Notes: generated by a model not told the origin, from the sequence alone. 58,987 nucleotides of DNA from Nitrospirota bacterium (GCA_016200355.1 JACQEY010000078.1:1-58987); one strand, 5' to 3'. Positions 26,181 to 35,284 are shown, numbered from the stretch's first letter. Made by a program: numbers and translations.

Positions 26181-27176
26181 CTACAAAGACGCCGTTGTCC
26201 GCCAAGCAGTGATCGGATGGCGCAGGATTGTCCCGACGACCCGGCCATCGAGCCTGTTGCACGACGATCGATCGGAACATGCTTGAATCTCTTGTCGGTT
26301 GAATCGAGCCAATATTTCACTGAGCGACGATTCGAGCAAGTTCCCCACGGAAGGGAACGCCAGACAGGGTGACACATTTCCAGAAGCATCGATAGCAACA
26401 CTGTACCGCCCGGCATCGCAGGGTTCCAGCTTCTGTCCGCGCAACCAGCTCACATTGTCCTCGACGAATTTTCTGAGGTACCCGGATGGAATCAGCTCGT
26501 CGTCGAGGAGTCCGTTGAACACAGCTGCGGCGCTCGATCGATCATACATGAGCAACTCATCAGGTCTGCCATAGGTTCCGACGTTCCAATGATAGGCGCC
26601 CAGCACCGGCAAGAATCCCTGCTCCCGCGCAAATCGCACAACCGCCGGCGCCTCGGTGCGATTGACCTCGCTCACAATGCAGGTGAGAAATTTAGGATGG
26701 GGAAACGTCTTCAGCAGCGCGATCCCTTCCAGCACGTGCTCCAACTGATCGGCGCCGCGAATCTGCCGATACTTCTCTCGATCCAACGTGTCCAGGCTCA
26801 CCGAGATGGCAACCGGCAGCCGGCCCAGTCGCTCGATAAATTGCGGCGTGACCTTCGTGCCGTTCGTAATCAGCGTGAGATGAAAGCCGATCGCTGAGAG
26901 GTCTTCGAGGATCTCCACCAAATCTCGCCGCAACAGCGGCTCGCCTCCCTGTACCAGCACAAACCGCACACCGTCATGATAGAGACAGGAAAAGACTCCC
27001 TGGATTTCTTCCCGGGTCATCTCGTACCGGCCGACATTGAGCGGCAGATCGCAATACCCGCAGGCAGAATTGCACCGGAGATTAACCTGAAATGTGGCCA
27101 GCACCGGCTGGCCGGCTATGAGGTTGGTGAAGAGTTTGAGCCCGTTGCTCAAGATCGTGAAGGGGACTGTCATCAT
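26181..27176 (-). CDS. Radical SAM enzyme with C-terminal Cys cluster region
   Basis: The 331-residue protein has the radical SAM motif CxxxCxxC at residues 35-42 (CNSACGYC), GGEPLLRRD, and ITNGTKVTPQ. The C-terminal part has further Cys residues (EPCDAGRY, SPCLAF, QACSDRSSCNRL), as in SPASM/twitch domains that bind an auxiliary Fe-S cluster. It is the first gene of a tight four-gene run with a DUF547 lipoprotein, a ferritin-like protein and a glycosyltransferase. The substrate is unknown. The start could be residue 1 or 2 (ATGATG); no strong ribosome-binding site is visible. Confidence 0.85.
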   Translation of the reverse strand: MMTVPFTILSNGLKLFTNLIAGQPVLATFQVNLRCNSACGYCDLPLNVGRYEMTREEIQGVFSCLYHDGVRFVLVQGGEPLLRRDLVEILEDLSAIGFHLTLITNGTKVTPQFIERLGRLPVAISVSLDTLDREKYRQIRGADQLEHVLEGIALLKTFPHPKFLTCIVSEVNRTEAPAVVRFAREQGFLPVLGAYHWNVGTYGRPDELLMYDRSSAAAVFNGLLDDELIPSGYLRKFVEDNVSWLRGQKLEPCDAGRYSVAIDASGNVSPCLAFPSVGNLLESSLSEILARFNRQEIQACSDRSSCNRLDGRVVGTILRHPITAWRTTASL

Positions 27177-27375
27177 CTATTCTCATATCGATAGATACGG
27201 CCATATTTGGACAGGCTTGTGCCGTTTTTTTTCTGTCTTCTTTGTATCTCAAAGGCCTTTTCTCGCCCACGCCTCTAACCTGCTGAACTTCCTAGATCGA
27301 TTTCGCGCTAGGCCCGGCACATGCCTTGCTGAGTGGTTCATGGTTGACAGTGACTCTCACCCTGCAAGGAGGTGC

Positions 27376-27735
27376 ATGATGCAGAAGGCAACAAAGAAGA
27401 TGCTCCCGGTGCTGGTGAGCACCCTGGCCATCGTGGCATTGGCGATGACCCCGGCGCTGGCCAAAGACTCAAAAAGCAAGAAGCCCAGCCATTCGTCTTC
27501 AAAGGCGGCGGCTGAAGCAGCCGGCCATCACGATGAAAAACCGGGACCGGCCTGGATGACGCTCGGCGGCACAGTGAAAAAGATCGAGGGCAACGCCTAC
27601 ACCGTGGAAGATTACGAAGGCAACCGAGTCAAGCTGTACGTGGGTCAGGGCACGAAACAGATCAAGCAAAAGAAGGTCGGGGACACCGTCCGCGCGGAAA
27701 TTACGCGAGGCGGCTTCGCCAATTCCATTCAGTAA
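27376..27735 (+). CDS. Small secreted protein with OB-fold-like C-domain, 119 aa
   Basis: The ATG at 27376 follows AAGGAGGTGC. A signal peptide ends at TPALAKD. The mature protein has a Lys/Ser/His linker and then about 60 residues, LGGTVKKIEGNAYTVEDYEGNRVKLYVGQGTKQI, with the look of an OB-fold or DUF5666/BON-like beta domain. The family is not named by me. It ends before a strong terminator. Confidence 0.75.
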   Translation: MMQKATKKMLPVLVSTLAIVALAMTPALAKDSKSKKPSHSSSKAAAEAAGHHDEKPGPAWMTLGGTVKKIEGNAYTVEDYEGNRVKLYVGQGTKQIKQKKVGDTVRAEITRGGFANSIQ

Positions 27736-27782
27736 CCCCTACTTCGAATCCGCGCACCCACCTCACGCGCGGTGGTGTCCTT

Positions 27783-27815
27783 GAACGGGCCGGCCCTGAA
27801 CAGGTCGGCCCGTTC
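27783..27815 (+). terminator. Hairpin terminator
   Basis: GAACGGGCCG pairs perfectly with CGGCCCGTTC across a 13-base loop. It lies 47 bases after the secreted protein stop and is followed by ATTATG. Confidence 0.7.
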
Positions 27816-27850
27816 ATTATGTACCGCATGTACCGCCACGCAGCACGGTG

Positions 27851-28603
27851 TCATCGAGACAACGCCTTCACCGATTTTTGAAAGACAATATCGCCATAAT
27901 AGGCTGTGGCTTGTTCCTTGGTATTGTCCGTATCGCTCATGATCGCGATGCCGTTGATCATCGGTGGCTCCTCCCCAAACGCCTTCATGTAGTCTTCGTA
28001 AATATTCCGCTCTTCGTCGATCCAGATACCCACATTCTGAGTGCCGCTCTCAACGACCACCATCTTGGCAAAATCGGTATAGGCATTCTCGACAATGGTG
28101 CCGACAGGCGTCTTCGTTTCCCAGATATAGTTCAAGGCGGCGATTGGAATATCGCCGAACAGAGCCTGCCCGGCTTTGAACTTGAGCTTCTTGCCAAAGC
28201 TGACCCTGTCGGGATCGTATTCGAAGGTAATGTAAATCCTGGCAGGAAAGTCGTCGCCCTCCTTAAGTGCCACGTCGCTGTGCTGAAGCACGTTGTCTAT
28301 TTTCCAGCGCCATCGGACAATCGGATATTCCTTCGGGTCAATGGCCACCGACTTGATCAGGCCGGAAGCCGAGGCCTCGCTCACCGCCTTCACGATCGCC
28401 ACCCCTCCATCCTTCACCACTTCATAGGAAGTATGCTTGGGTATCTTCTTAAAAGTGAGCGGCTTCCACCCATCGGGCATCGTCTGCCCGACCTGGCTGG
28501 CCGAGAATTTGCCCACCTCAAGGACCATCTCGTCCTGTGCCCAGAGACAGGCTGGAGCCAACAACATCCACGTCGCCAGGAATACGCCCGTCGAAACCAG
28601 CAT
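27851..28603 (-). CDS. DUF3047 secreted protein
   Basis: The 250-residue product (from the ATG at 28603) has a signal peptide ending ACLWAQ. A single DUF3047-type domain follows: YPIVRWRWKIDN, DDFPARIYITFEY, LNYIWETKTPVGTIVENAYT and ATAYYGDIVFQ. DUF3047 proteins are periplasmic and uncharacterised. I chose 28603 because a hydrophobic signal starts there, with GAGGG upstream; the frame is open to 28792, overlapping the flavoprotein gene, but that part looks non-genic. It lies downstream of the flavoprotein on the same strand. Confidence 0.75.
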   Translation of the reverse strand: MLVSTGVFLATWMLLAPACLWAQDEMVLEVGKFSASQVGQTMPDGWKPLTFKKIPKHTSYEVVKDGGVAIVKAVSEASASGLIKSVAIDPKEYPIVRWRWKIDNVLQHSDVALKEGDDFPARIYITFEYDPDRVSFGKKLKFKAGQALFGDIPIAALNYIWETKTPVGTIVENAYTDFAKMVVVESGTQNVGIWIDEERNIYEDYMKAFGEEPPMINGIAIMSDTDNTKEQATAYYGDIVFQKSVKALSR

Positions 28604-28716
28604 CCCACCATTTCCCTCTTTGAGGGCGGGCGTGGTTCGACTTCGACTGCGCGCATCGAACGAGCACCGCTTCATCGTGCGCGTTCTGCGAGCAAGGAAG
28701 TCAACCACGTCTGCCC

Positions 28717-30273
28717 TCATCTCCGTCGCGCCCAAGCAAACAGCTTCATCAGCAGGGCCTTCGTGCGCGGGGTAAAGTGTGCCTTGCGCCAAAGATTCAC
28801 GACCTTCTTATTTACCTCGGCTTGCGTCGGATAGGGATGGATCGTACCGGCGATCGTCTTTGCTCCGGCGCCGGCTTTCATCGCAACTGAAAACTCGCCG
28901 ATCATATCGCCGGCATGAGCCGCCACGATCGTCGCGCCCACAATTTTGTCTGTGCCCTTCTGGATATGGATCCTCGCAAAACCCTCGTCTTCCCCGTCGA
29001 GGATCGCACGATCGACCTCATCAAGCTTGAAGGTATAGGTTTCGACCTCGATGCCCTTCTCCTTGGCATCCTTCTCATACATCCCGACATGCGCCACTTC
29101 CGGCTCTGTGAAAGTACACCAGGGCATGATCAAGGATTCGACGCTGGCATAGCCCAGGCCGAAGGGATGTGGGAATAGGGCGTTCTGAATGACGATCTGC
29201 GCCATGGCATCGGCGGCATGGGTAAACTTGTAGCGCGAGCAAATGTCGCCAGCCGCAAAGATCCTGGGATTTGTCGTCTGCAGCCGCGCATTCACCTTGA
29301 CCCCGTTTTTGTCGTACTCGACACCGCCCGTTTCCAATCCGATGCCTTCGACATTCGGGGTACGGCCGACACCGACAAGAATCTCGTCGACCGTCACATC
29401 GAACTGCTGATCGTGCGAATCTACGGTGAGACGCTTGCCGCCAGCGGTCTTGTTGACTTTCAAATCCTTTCCGCAACAAAGCAGCTTCACCCCGTCGCGC
29501 AACATCTGCTGTTCGACGATCTCAGCTGCGTCTCGGTCTTCATTCGGCAGAATGCCGTGTATCGCTTCAATGAGGCAAACCTGGCTCCCGAAACGGGCAA
29601 ACGACTGCGCTAACTCGCAGCCAATGGGGCCGGCACCGATCACCCCAATGCGTGGCGGCAGTTCCGTCAGCGAGAACACCGTTTCATTGGTGAGATAGCC
29701 CGCCTCTTTCAATCCAGACGTAGCAGGCGCCGACGCTCGTGCTCCGGTGCAGACAGCTGCCTTCGCAAAGATGAGGGTACGATTGCCGGACGTCCCTTCG
29801 ACTTGAATGGTGTCGGCGCCGGTAAAGCGCCCGCTGCCGATGTAGACGTCCACACCCAACTTCGTATAGCGATGAACCGAATCGTTGTGACTGATCTGCG
29901 CCCGCAGTTTTCTCATGCGCGCCATCACTGCTCCAAAGTCGTACTTGACCCCCGGAGGAATATGCAGGCCGAACTCCTCGGCATTCCGTACATCGGCCCA
30001 CGCCCTCGCCGCGCGGATGATGCCTTTTGAGGGCACACAGCCGACATTCAAGCAGTCGCCGCCCATCAAATGTTTTTCGATTAAGGCCACTTTGGCCCCT
30101 AGACTTGCAGCAACGACCGCCGTGATCAATCCCGCGGTTCCAGCCCCTATGACCACAATATTATAGCGGCCAGCCGGTTCGGGATTGACCCAGTTCGAGG
30201 GATGCACGTTGCTGACGAGCATGCGGTTATGCTCATCATCCGGCAGCACGAGACCCTCTTCATGCTGACGCAT
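28717..30273 (-). CDS. Pyridine nucleotide-disulfide oxidoreductase (mercuric-reductase-like)
   Basis: The protein has the FAD-binding GAGTAGL near residues 43-49, the redox-active disulfide CLNVGC at 74-79, a second Rossmann motif GAGPIGCEL, and the C-terminal dimerisation domain with HPYPTQAEVNKKV. The layout matches the MerA/lipoamide dehydrogenase class. It lacks the N-terminal HMA domain and the C-terminal Cys-Cys of true mercuric reductase, so detoxification of Hg(II) should not be assumed. The start ATG at 30273 follows AGAGGA; the frame opens at 30306. It lies 81 bases after the TVP38 gene. Confidence 0.85.
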   Translation of the reverse strand: MRQHEEGLVLPDDEHNRMLVSNVHPSNWVNPEPAGRYNIVVIGAGTAGLITAVVAASLGAKVALIEKHLMGGDCLNVGCVPSKGIIRAARAWADVRNAEEFGLHIPPGVKYDFGAVMARMRKLRAQISHNDSVHRYTKLGVDVYIGSGRFTGADTIQVEGTSGNRTLIFAKAAVCTGARASAPATSGLKEAGYLTNETVFSLTELPPRIGVIGAGPIGCELAQSFARFGSQVCLIEAIHGILPNEDRDAAEIVEQQMLRDGVKLLCCGKDLKVNKTAGGKRLTVDSHDQQFDVTVDEILVGVGRTPNVEGIGLETGGVEYDKNGVKVNARLQTTNPRIFAAGDICSRYKFTHAADAMAQIVIQNALFPHPFGLGYASVESLIMPWCTFTEPEVAHVGMYEKDAKEKGIEVETYTFKLDEVDRAILDGEDEGFARIHIQKGTDKIVGATIVAAHAGDMIGEFSVAMKAGAGAKTIAGTIHPYPTQAEVNKKVVNLWRKAHFTPRTKALLMKLFAWARRR

Positions 30274-30354
30274 CGACAACGTCCTCTCTAATGCACGGGT
30301 AATCATCCTGCGACCTTCTTGTACTGTTACGCCTCTCGTTCGCAGGATTTGCGG

Positions 30355-31092
30355 TCATGCTGGTTTCCCAGACCACTTCTTGTACAGGGTAGGCACAAGC
30401 GCCAGAAGTCCCAGCAACACAAATGCGCCAATCACTCCGGGAGAAGCAATGTCTTGCAATGAATTGATTGTTCCAAGTTGCCGACCCGCGTAGGCATAGA
30501 CAAAGGAGCCCGGGATAATTCCGAGTGCCGTAGCTGCGACATAGGTACCGACATTCATTCGAGTCAGGCCGGATACTAGATTCACCACAAAGAACGGAAA
30601 GAGGGGAATCAGCCGGAGGGTCATGAGATAACTGAACGCATTGCTCGCAAAGCCTTGCTGAACCGGACCCAGCCACTTTCCAAACTTCCGCTCCACCCAA
30701 TCGCGCAGCAAGTAGCGGGAGGCAAGAAACGCGAGCGTCGCACCTGTCGTCGCCCCCAGATTCACGAAGAGCGTACCCCACACAGCCCCGAACAGGAATC
30801 CGCCGGCCAGTGTCAGAATCACCGCGCCGGGAAGCGAGAGCCCCGTCACGGCCACATAGGCCAAGACGAACAACGCAGCGGCTACGGCAGAATGTGTTTC
30901 GGTGAACGACAGCAGGTAGTCGCGATTGTCCTTTAATGACTGCAATGAGAGAACGCGGCCCAGGTCAAAGTAGAAAAATGCGGCCACCGCAACTCCGATC
31001 GCGAGGACCACTGCAATTTTCCCGACACTCAGCCCACTCTTTGCTTGAGAAGATGGCATATCGTTCGTCATGGCGGTTTGCTCGCTTATCAT
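30355..31092 (-). CDS. TVP38/TMEM64 family membrane protein
   Basis: The 245-residue protein has about six membrane segments and the SNARE-associated/DedA-like core: LSLPGAVILTLAGGFLFGAVWGTLFVNLGATTGATLAFLASRYLLRDWV, then LRLIPLFPFFVVNLVSGLT. The family (DedA-VTT superfamily) is linked to membrane lipid distribution in other organisms. TVP38 proteins are often encoded next to a MerA-like flavoprotein, as here. The ATG at 31092 lies five bases after AGGAG. Confidence 0.85.
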   Translation of the reverse strand: MISEQTAMTNDMPSSQAKSGLSVGKIAVVLAIGVAVAAFFYFDLGRVLSLQSLKDNRDYLLSFTETHSAVAAALFVLAYVAVTGLSLPGAVILTLAGGFLFGAVWGTLFVNLGATTGATLAFLASRYLLRDWVERKFGKWLGPVQQGFASNAFSYLMTLRLIPLFPFFVVNLVSGLTRMNVGTYVAATALGIIPGSFVYAYAGRQLGTINSLQDIASPGVIGAFVLLGLLALVPTLYKKWSGKPA

Positions 31093-31125
31093 GGGGACTC
31101 CTATTCCGACTGTCAATGTGGACAA

Positions 31126-31688
31126 CTGCCTTCAGTCCGTATTATTCACAAGGGTTCGTGACAAAACCGCTGAGACGCCAGGCGAGCCCGCCCGCCGTCA
31201 GGTGCATCGCCACCGCGCTTGCGAGGTCGAGCGCCCTTTGTATGATTCCTGGCGCGAAGAAAGAATACCGCAATGAGTTCTGATTTTCGTATCGGCGGTT
31301 GCAGTAAAAACCTTCGTGAATTATGCGGGTTAGTCGTCAGAAGTCCCCTGGCCTTACAGCGGCCATTCCAGAAAACCGTGAAGGGTGAGAGGTGAAAGGT
31401 GAAACGTAGGACTGCGGCGTCCGCATTATTCAGGGCGGTTCATGCCCCCCCTCCCTCACCCTCCCCCATGCTATGGGGGAGGGTGAGGGAGGGGGGAGGC
31501 ATTCCGTGTAAAGCGTCCCTCGTTCAAGCGTTTCTAGTTTCAAGTTTTCGTGTCGGATTACTGAAATTCCGAGGTCAAACGTGAAATCTGAAACTAGAAG
31601 CCAGCCGCTCCCGAACGAACGACGCTTCACACGCAAGAACAGCGGATCAGCGTTTGCAGCCGAAACGTCATGCGTAATGCTAGTTAGG
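31126..31688. other. Repeat-rich spacer, no gene
   Basis: There is no convincing gene. It holds a TGAATTATGCGGG motif (31315-31333) and its inverse (31421-31432), a GGTGAGAGGTGAAAGGTGAA-type run (31378-31410), a long hairpin at 31442-31502, and the run GTTTCTAGTTTCAAGTTTTC with a near-inverse copy near 31580-31600. Confidence 0.55.
31442..31502. repeat. Long near-perfect hairpin of C/T- and G/A-rich arms
   Basis: The left arm ATGCCCCCCCTCCC...CCAT pairs with the right arm ATGGGGGAGGG...GGCAT over about 28 bases with a 3-base loop and a 2-base bulge. It lies in a spacer without a gene. Confidence 0.8.
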
Positions 31689-31934
31689 TCAAGCTGCCCG
31701 CCTAATGAATGACTCTGCTCCAAGGTGAACTTCGTCATCCTGATAGTTCCGCTCACCACTTGAAGGCACCAAAACCTTCTCCTGTCGGGCCAGGCGATTC
31801 TGCTCGATTACAGAGTCCTGGATACGACCACAATTCACACAACGCAGGCTAGTCGTCCACATCTGCCCATATCCGCCCTCCATGTCTAGCAATTGGTCTT
31901 TTACCATGAGACCCTGGCAACGTAAGCAATGCAT
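31689..31934 (-). CDS. Small zinc-ribbon protein, 81 aa
   Basis: The ATG at 31934 lies directly after AAGGAGGATTATC. The protein starts MHCLRCQG and has a second pair RCVNCG at about 34-37, giving CxxC...CxxC for one zinc atom. The charged tail follows. It looks like a small cytoplasmic Zn-ribbon regulator or adaptor; I cannot assign a partner. Confidence 0.7.
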   Translation of the reverse strand: MHCLRCQGLMVKDQLLDMEGGYGQMWTTSLRCVNCGRIQDSVIEQNRLARQEKVLVPSSGERNYQDDEVHLGAESFIRRAA

Positions 31935-31997
31935 GATAATCCTCCTTGCTGTAGGCCTTGGCACTTGTCTCTCATGAAAAAGGATAGCGCTCGCCAC

Positions 31998-32291
31998 GGC
32001 CGACGACAGACCAATAGGAAGTACCCCGGAAGTAGGGCTCCTAGCCCGGACTATTCATGAATAATCCAGCCGGGTATAGAAGGAAGGATGGTCTCGGAGT
32101 GTTGATCAACTCCTTGATGATTTGTCACGAAATCGCTTGGAAGCCAGGCGAGGGGCACGAGGCGAGAGGAAAGACCTACCTTCTGGGCACCCCCCTAGCC
32201 TCTAGCCCCTGCCTCTCGCCTGAACATCAGACTTGCGACAGACGCGCTCATGAATAATGTGGGTAAGAACCGAAGGAGGTAACAGAGGCGG
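31998..32291. other. Spacer with low-complexity and TGAATAAT motifs
   Basis: There is no gene. It has a palindromic TATTCATGAATAAT (32053-32066) before CCGGGT, a CCTCTCGCC-type tandem in both orientations (32148-32175 and 32200-32221), and a second CATGAATAATGTGGG (32249-32263). Confidence 0.5.
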
Positions 32292-32855
32292 CTATCGTGG
32301 CCGGCGATCGTAGCGATCGCGATCCATATCGGGCCGGCCGAATGTTCGCTCAACTGGATCGATCGTCCCATCCTGGTTGCGATCGAGCTCTTGGAAGTGG
32401 TCGTGGGTCAATTCAGGATTATATGGATCCGGAATGCCCGCACCAAGATGATTTCGGCGAGGATCATAGCGCTGCGGACTTTCCAGCATGCCGTGGTACA
32501 TGAGGTCGGTTCTCGGCTGCACGACGGCTATTGGCGCCCTCTTCCTATGAACTTTCATACGTCGAGGGCTCTTCGGACTTGTCTGTTTAAGCTCAGCCGG
32601 TACCGGCTTGGCCTGTTTCTGAACGGCCTCCGGTTGTCGCTCCGTGGCGGCGGGGACAGAACTCTTCTTGGCACGCTGGATCGACGGGGCTTGCCCTTGG
32701 TCAGATTGTTGCGGGGTGGGTTTAGCTGTGAAGACGACCGGAGCCGCCTCTTTTTCTTTCTTGGCTGCCGCAGATCCATCTCTTACGGCAGTCCACGTGA
32801 AGGCCACCAAACAGGCACAGACGACGGCCCTCAAACTGCAGCGCACCCTCATCAT
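32292..32855 (-). CDS. Secreted Pro-rich protein with one EF-hand-like loop
   Basis: The 187-residue protein has an N-terminal hydrophobic signal (VVCACLVAFTWTA). A Lys/Pro/Gln-rich linker follows to about residue 105. The C-terminal part contains the calcium-binding-type loop DRNQDGTIDPVE, as in EF-hand/dockerin-like repeats, and ends RDRYDRRPR. It is probably periplasmic. The start is one of two adjacent ATGs after GGGAGGGG. Confidence 0.65.
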   Translation of the reverse strand: MMRVRCSLRAVVCACLVAFTWTAVRDGSAAAKKEKEAAPVVFTAKPTPQQSDQGQAPSIQRAKKSSVPAATERQPEAVQKQAKPVPAELKQTSPKSPRRMKVHRKRAPIAVVQPRTDLMYHGMLESPQRYDPRRNHLGAGIPDPYNPELTHDHFQELDRNQDGTIDPVERTFGRPDMDRDRYDRRPR

Positions 32856-32982
32856 ACCCCTCCCACCCAAGAACCCTTACAAGTGTAGCAGGTCATATGA
32901 GAGTCCGCGCACTGAACTGCGGATGGAACGTGATGACGCTTTCCGAGTGCCAGCTCAGGCTAAGAAAGCCTCATCGAACTGC

Positions 32983-33312
32983 TTATCGGATTGTCTGGCA
33001 ATATTGCTCGAGCTGCTGGGCGAAGACTAGAAATTCGTCTCCCCCTTGCTGACGATATTCTTCTTTCGGTACCCGCTCTTGCCGTTCACGCCGAACCCGT
33101 TCGCAGGCCTGTCGTTCTGCCCGCTGGATTTGTGGTTGTAACCGCGTCTGCTCTTCAAGAGAACGTCCTGCCAAGCTTTCTTGCATACGCTTGAGGGAGA
33201 GATAGTGGTCGTAGAGCTTCGGCTCCGCTGTCTGAGCCCGCGGCGGTTCGGTTTCCGCTGAATACACGACAGCAGGGCACAGCAAGAACACAAGTAGAAC
33301 AAACTTTTTCAT
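32983..33312 (-). CDS. Small secreted Gln/Glu/Arg-rich protein, 109 aa
   Basis: A signal peptide ends at VVYSAE. The mature part of about 90 residues is helical and charged (QPQIQRAERQACERVRRERQERV) with two Cys residues. The ATG at 33312 follows AGAGGCATACG. It starts 11 bases after the DUF362 gene ends, on the same strand, so it may be co-transcribed. I do not recognise the family. Confidence 0.65.
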   Translation of the reverse strand: MKKFVLLVFLLCPAVVYSAETEPPRAQTAEPKLYDHYLSLKRMQESLAGRSLEEQTRLQPQIQRAERQACERVRRERQERVPKEEYRQQGGDEFLVFAQQLEQYCQTIR

Positions 33313-33323
33313 CGTATGCCTCT

Positions 33324-34349
33324 TCATGCAAGTCGGATGTCCTGTTGAGCCGGAATCGTGTCGATGAGGTTGAAGTTCGTTCGCACCGATGCAATCGCTT
33401 CGCCGCGCTGCTGAATTGATCCCTCGCCAATCGGTCCCAGCCAGTTATCGGCCTTCTCCAGATGGGGGATTTTATAGGGGTCGATGCCCATAATCCGACA
33501 GCAGGTCGCATCAACCGCGGCAAGATTCCGGCCCATCACCAGGACACCGACTTGTTTCGGATCGCCCATGATCGGCCCGTCGCCATCCATTCCGACAATG
33601 CCATCGACAATGGCAAAGTGCGGCTTCAATGTCGCATTGATGTCGAGAATCGAATTTTCGATCCCGGCATGGTGCAACACATTTTTAGGCCAGCCATAGT
33701 ACATGCCTGGCATGACACCGAACAGGTTCTTCATCGAGAGTGTGGCGCCAGTTATATGGTGCGTCTTCATCTTTGCCGCTGACACAATCCAGTCGACTTC
33801 CTTGAAAAGGGAGGGAAACGTCAGCGTCCGCATGGAAGACTGGCGACCGGCATTCGGCAACTCATAGCCTGTAATGTAGTTAAGGTCGTGAAACCGGATG
33901 CGATCTTCCGTCAGCACATCCGCCATGCCGGACTCTTCATAGACTGCTAACGTGTCACGGCGATGGCCCGGCCCCTCTGCGACCATCACGGAGGAAGCTC
34001 CCAGACGAAGAAACGCCTCAATCGCCCCACGTAGAACGAGGGGGTGGGTGTTGATGTGAGGCGCTCCCGAAGCGGTTTCGACCAGATTCGGCTTCAGGAG
34101 GATGCGCTTACCCTTCAATTCCTCGGGAGCGATACCCAGCTCCCGAATACCTTTCGTAATCGCATCGGCAATATCCAACTGATAGTGGGCCACCTTGGTC
34201 ACAAATGTCTGCGCCTGCTGCGGCATCCGATAATACCGTTTCGGAACCAGGAGCAAGCCTGAGCCGAGCAAAAGGCCGGCTGCCCCTGCTAAAAGCAGAT
34301 CGCGGCGCGTGAGGCCTCCAGCCGATTTGGGGTCCACGTGATCTGACAT
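33324..34349 (-). CDS. TAT-exported DUF362 protein
   Basis: The 341-residue protein has a twin-arginine signal (TRRDLLLAGAAGLLLG) and a DUF362 domain: KRILLKPNLVETASGAPHINTHP, VMVAEGPGHRRDT, SAAKMKTHHITGATLSMKNLFG and VDGIVGMDGDGP. DUF362 proteins are uncharacterised and often linked to redox or Fe-S genes. Here the gene follows a squalene-cyclase-like gene by 8 bases. The start is supported by AAGGAGTGCT. Confidence 0.85.
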   Translation of the reverse strand: MSDHVDPKSAGGLTRRDLLLAGAAGLLLGSGLLLVPKRYYRMPQQAQTFVTKVAHYQLDIADAITKGIRELGIAPEELKGKRILLKPNLVETASGAPHINTHPLVLRGAIEAFLRLGASSVMVAEGPGHRRDTLAVYEESGMADVLTEDRIRFHDLNYITGYELPNAGRQSSMRTLTFPSLFKEVDWIVSAAKMKTHHITGATLSMKNLFGVMPGMYYGWPKNVLHHAGIENSILDINATLKPHFAIVDGIVGMDGDGPIMGDPKQVGVLVMGRNLAAVDATCCRIMGIDPYKIPHLEKADNWLGPIGEGSIQQRGEAIASVRTNFNLIDTIPAQQDIRLA

Positions 34350-34357
34350 AGCACTCC

Positions 34358-35284
34358 TTACTGAGTGAGGGCAGCTGGCGCCTGCTTGCGACTCGTGTGT
34401 AAGAACAGATTAGTCTTCGTATCCGTCTCTCCTGCTAATGCGCCCAAGAATAGAAGACAGAGCGCAGACGTATCGTATTCACCGTAACGAGACTGATTCG
34501 CCAAACAGCGTTCGACCAAAGCCGCGCCATTTGGCGGCCACAGATCCCACGCCGCAAGACCAAGCAAGGCCCAACCCAACGAAACCGGTGTGCGTAATCG
34601 ATCGACCTCGCCTTGAAGGTACGAAATACTCCGGGCGACCTTCTCTTGATCGACGACTCCAGCTAATCCGGTTAACGCTGCGCCTGTACTTTCCGGCATG
34701 GGGTGAAGCTCTCGCCCAAACACCAGCGTATTTCCATAATTCCATCCACCGTGGGGCAGCTGACGGTCGAGAATCATTCGAATGGCCTCACGAACGCGAT
34801 CATGCTGTCCATGCCCCGCATCCTTCAGCGCGATCACAGCCAGCGCAGTGGGCTCGATCCAGGAGTGCGTGCCACCGACCCAAGGCCATCCCCTGAGGAG
34901 CGTATCATGCCCGGCCGGTTCATCGGATTGACGGGGACGATGAGCACCGGTCGTTTCGAGAAGAAAGCGGATGGCGCGGCCCTGAGCGGCTTGGCTCGGA
35001 GGGGAGTTCTGCCATGCAAGTATGGCTAATGCTGTAGGCCAATACGATTCAGAATGTTCCCGATGTACCCACACACGACCGTCTTCGCCCTGTTCACGAA
35101 TGAGACGCGCACGGTGCTTCTCAAGGATATCCTGCTCCCCCCCAGCCCCACGGAAGGCAAGAATTCCCCAAGCAGTTGAGTCAACTTGGAATGTACCTCC
35201 GAGCCTGCCGACAAAGCCTCCATCAGGCAGCAAGCGGCGCGAAAGGGATGTCTCTGCAATCTTCCCGAGAGATGAACGAGACAA
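34358..35284 (-). CDS. Prenyltransferase/squalene-hopene cyclase-like alpha-barrel protein
   Basis: The 308-residue protein contains repeated helical motifs of the terpenoid-cyclase/prenyltransferase alpha6-alpha6 barrel: GTFQVDSTAWGILAF, HSESYWPTALAILAW, SWIEPTALAVIALKDAG and LPHGGWNYGNT. The DxDD catalytic motif of cyclases is not seen, so it may not be an enzyme. The start is TTG at 35284. Its start lies 18 bases after the stop of tadC and 8 bases before the DUF362 gene, so the three may share a transcript. Confidence 0.7.
   Translation of the reverse strand: MSRSSLGKIAETSLSRRLLPDGGFVGRLGGTFQVDSTAWGILAFRGAGGEQDILEKHRARLIREQGEDGRVWVHREHSESYWPTALAILAWQNSPPSQAAQGRAIRFLLETTGAHRPRQSDEPAGHDTLLRGWPWVGGTHSWIEPTALAVIALKDAGHGQHDRVREAIRMILDRQLPHGGWNYGNTLVFGRELHPMPESTGAALTGLAGVVDQEKVARSISYLQGEVDRLRTPVSLGWALLGLAAWDLWPPNGAALVERCLANQSRYGEYDTSALCLLFLGALAGETDTKTNLFLHTSRKQAPAALTQ

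Noticed and set aside
27605-27735. DUF5666 paralogue of the 493-residue lipoprotein
   Set aside because: The C-terminal beta domain is similar in style only; no convincing residue pattern is shared.
28717-30273. Mercuric reductase (merA)
   Set aside because: There is no HMA domain, no C-terminal Cys pair and no mer genes nearby.
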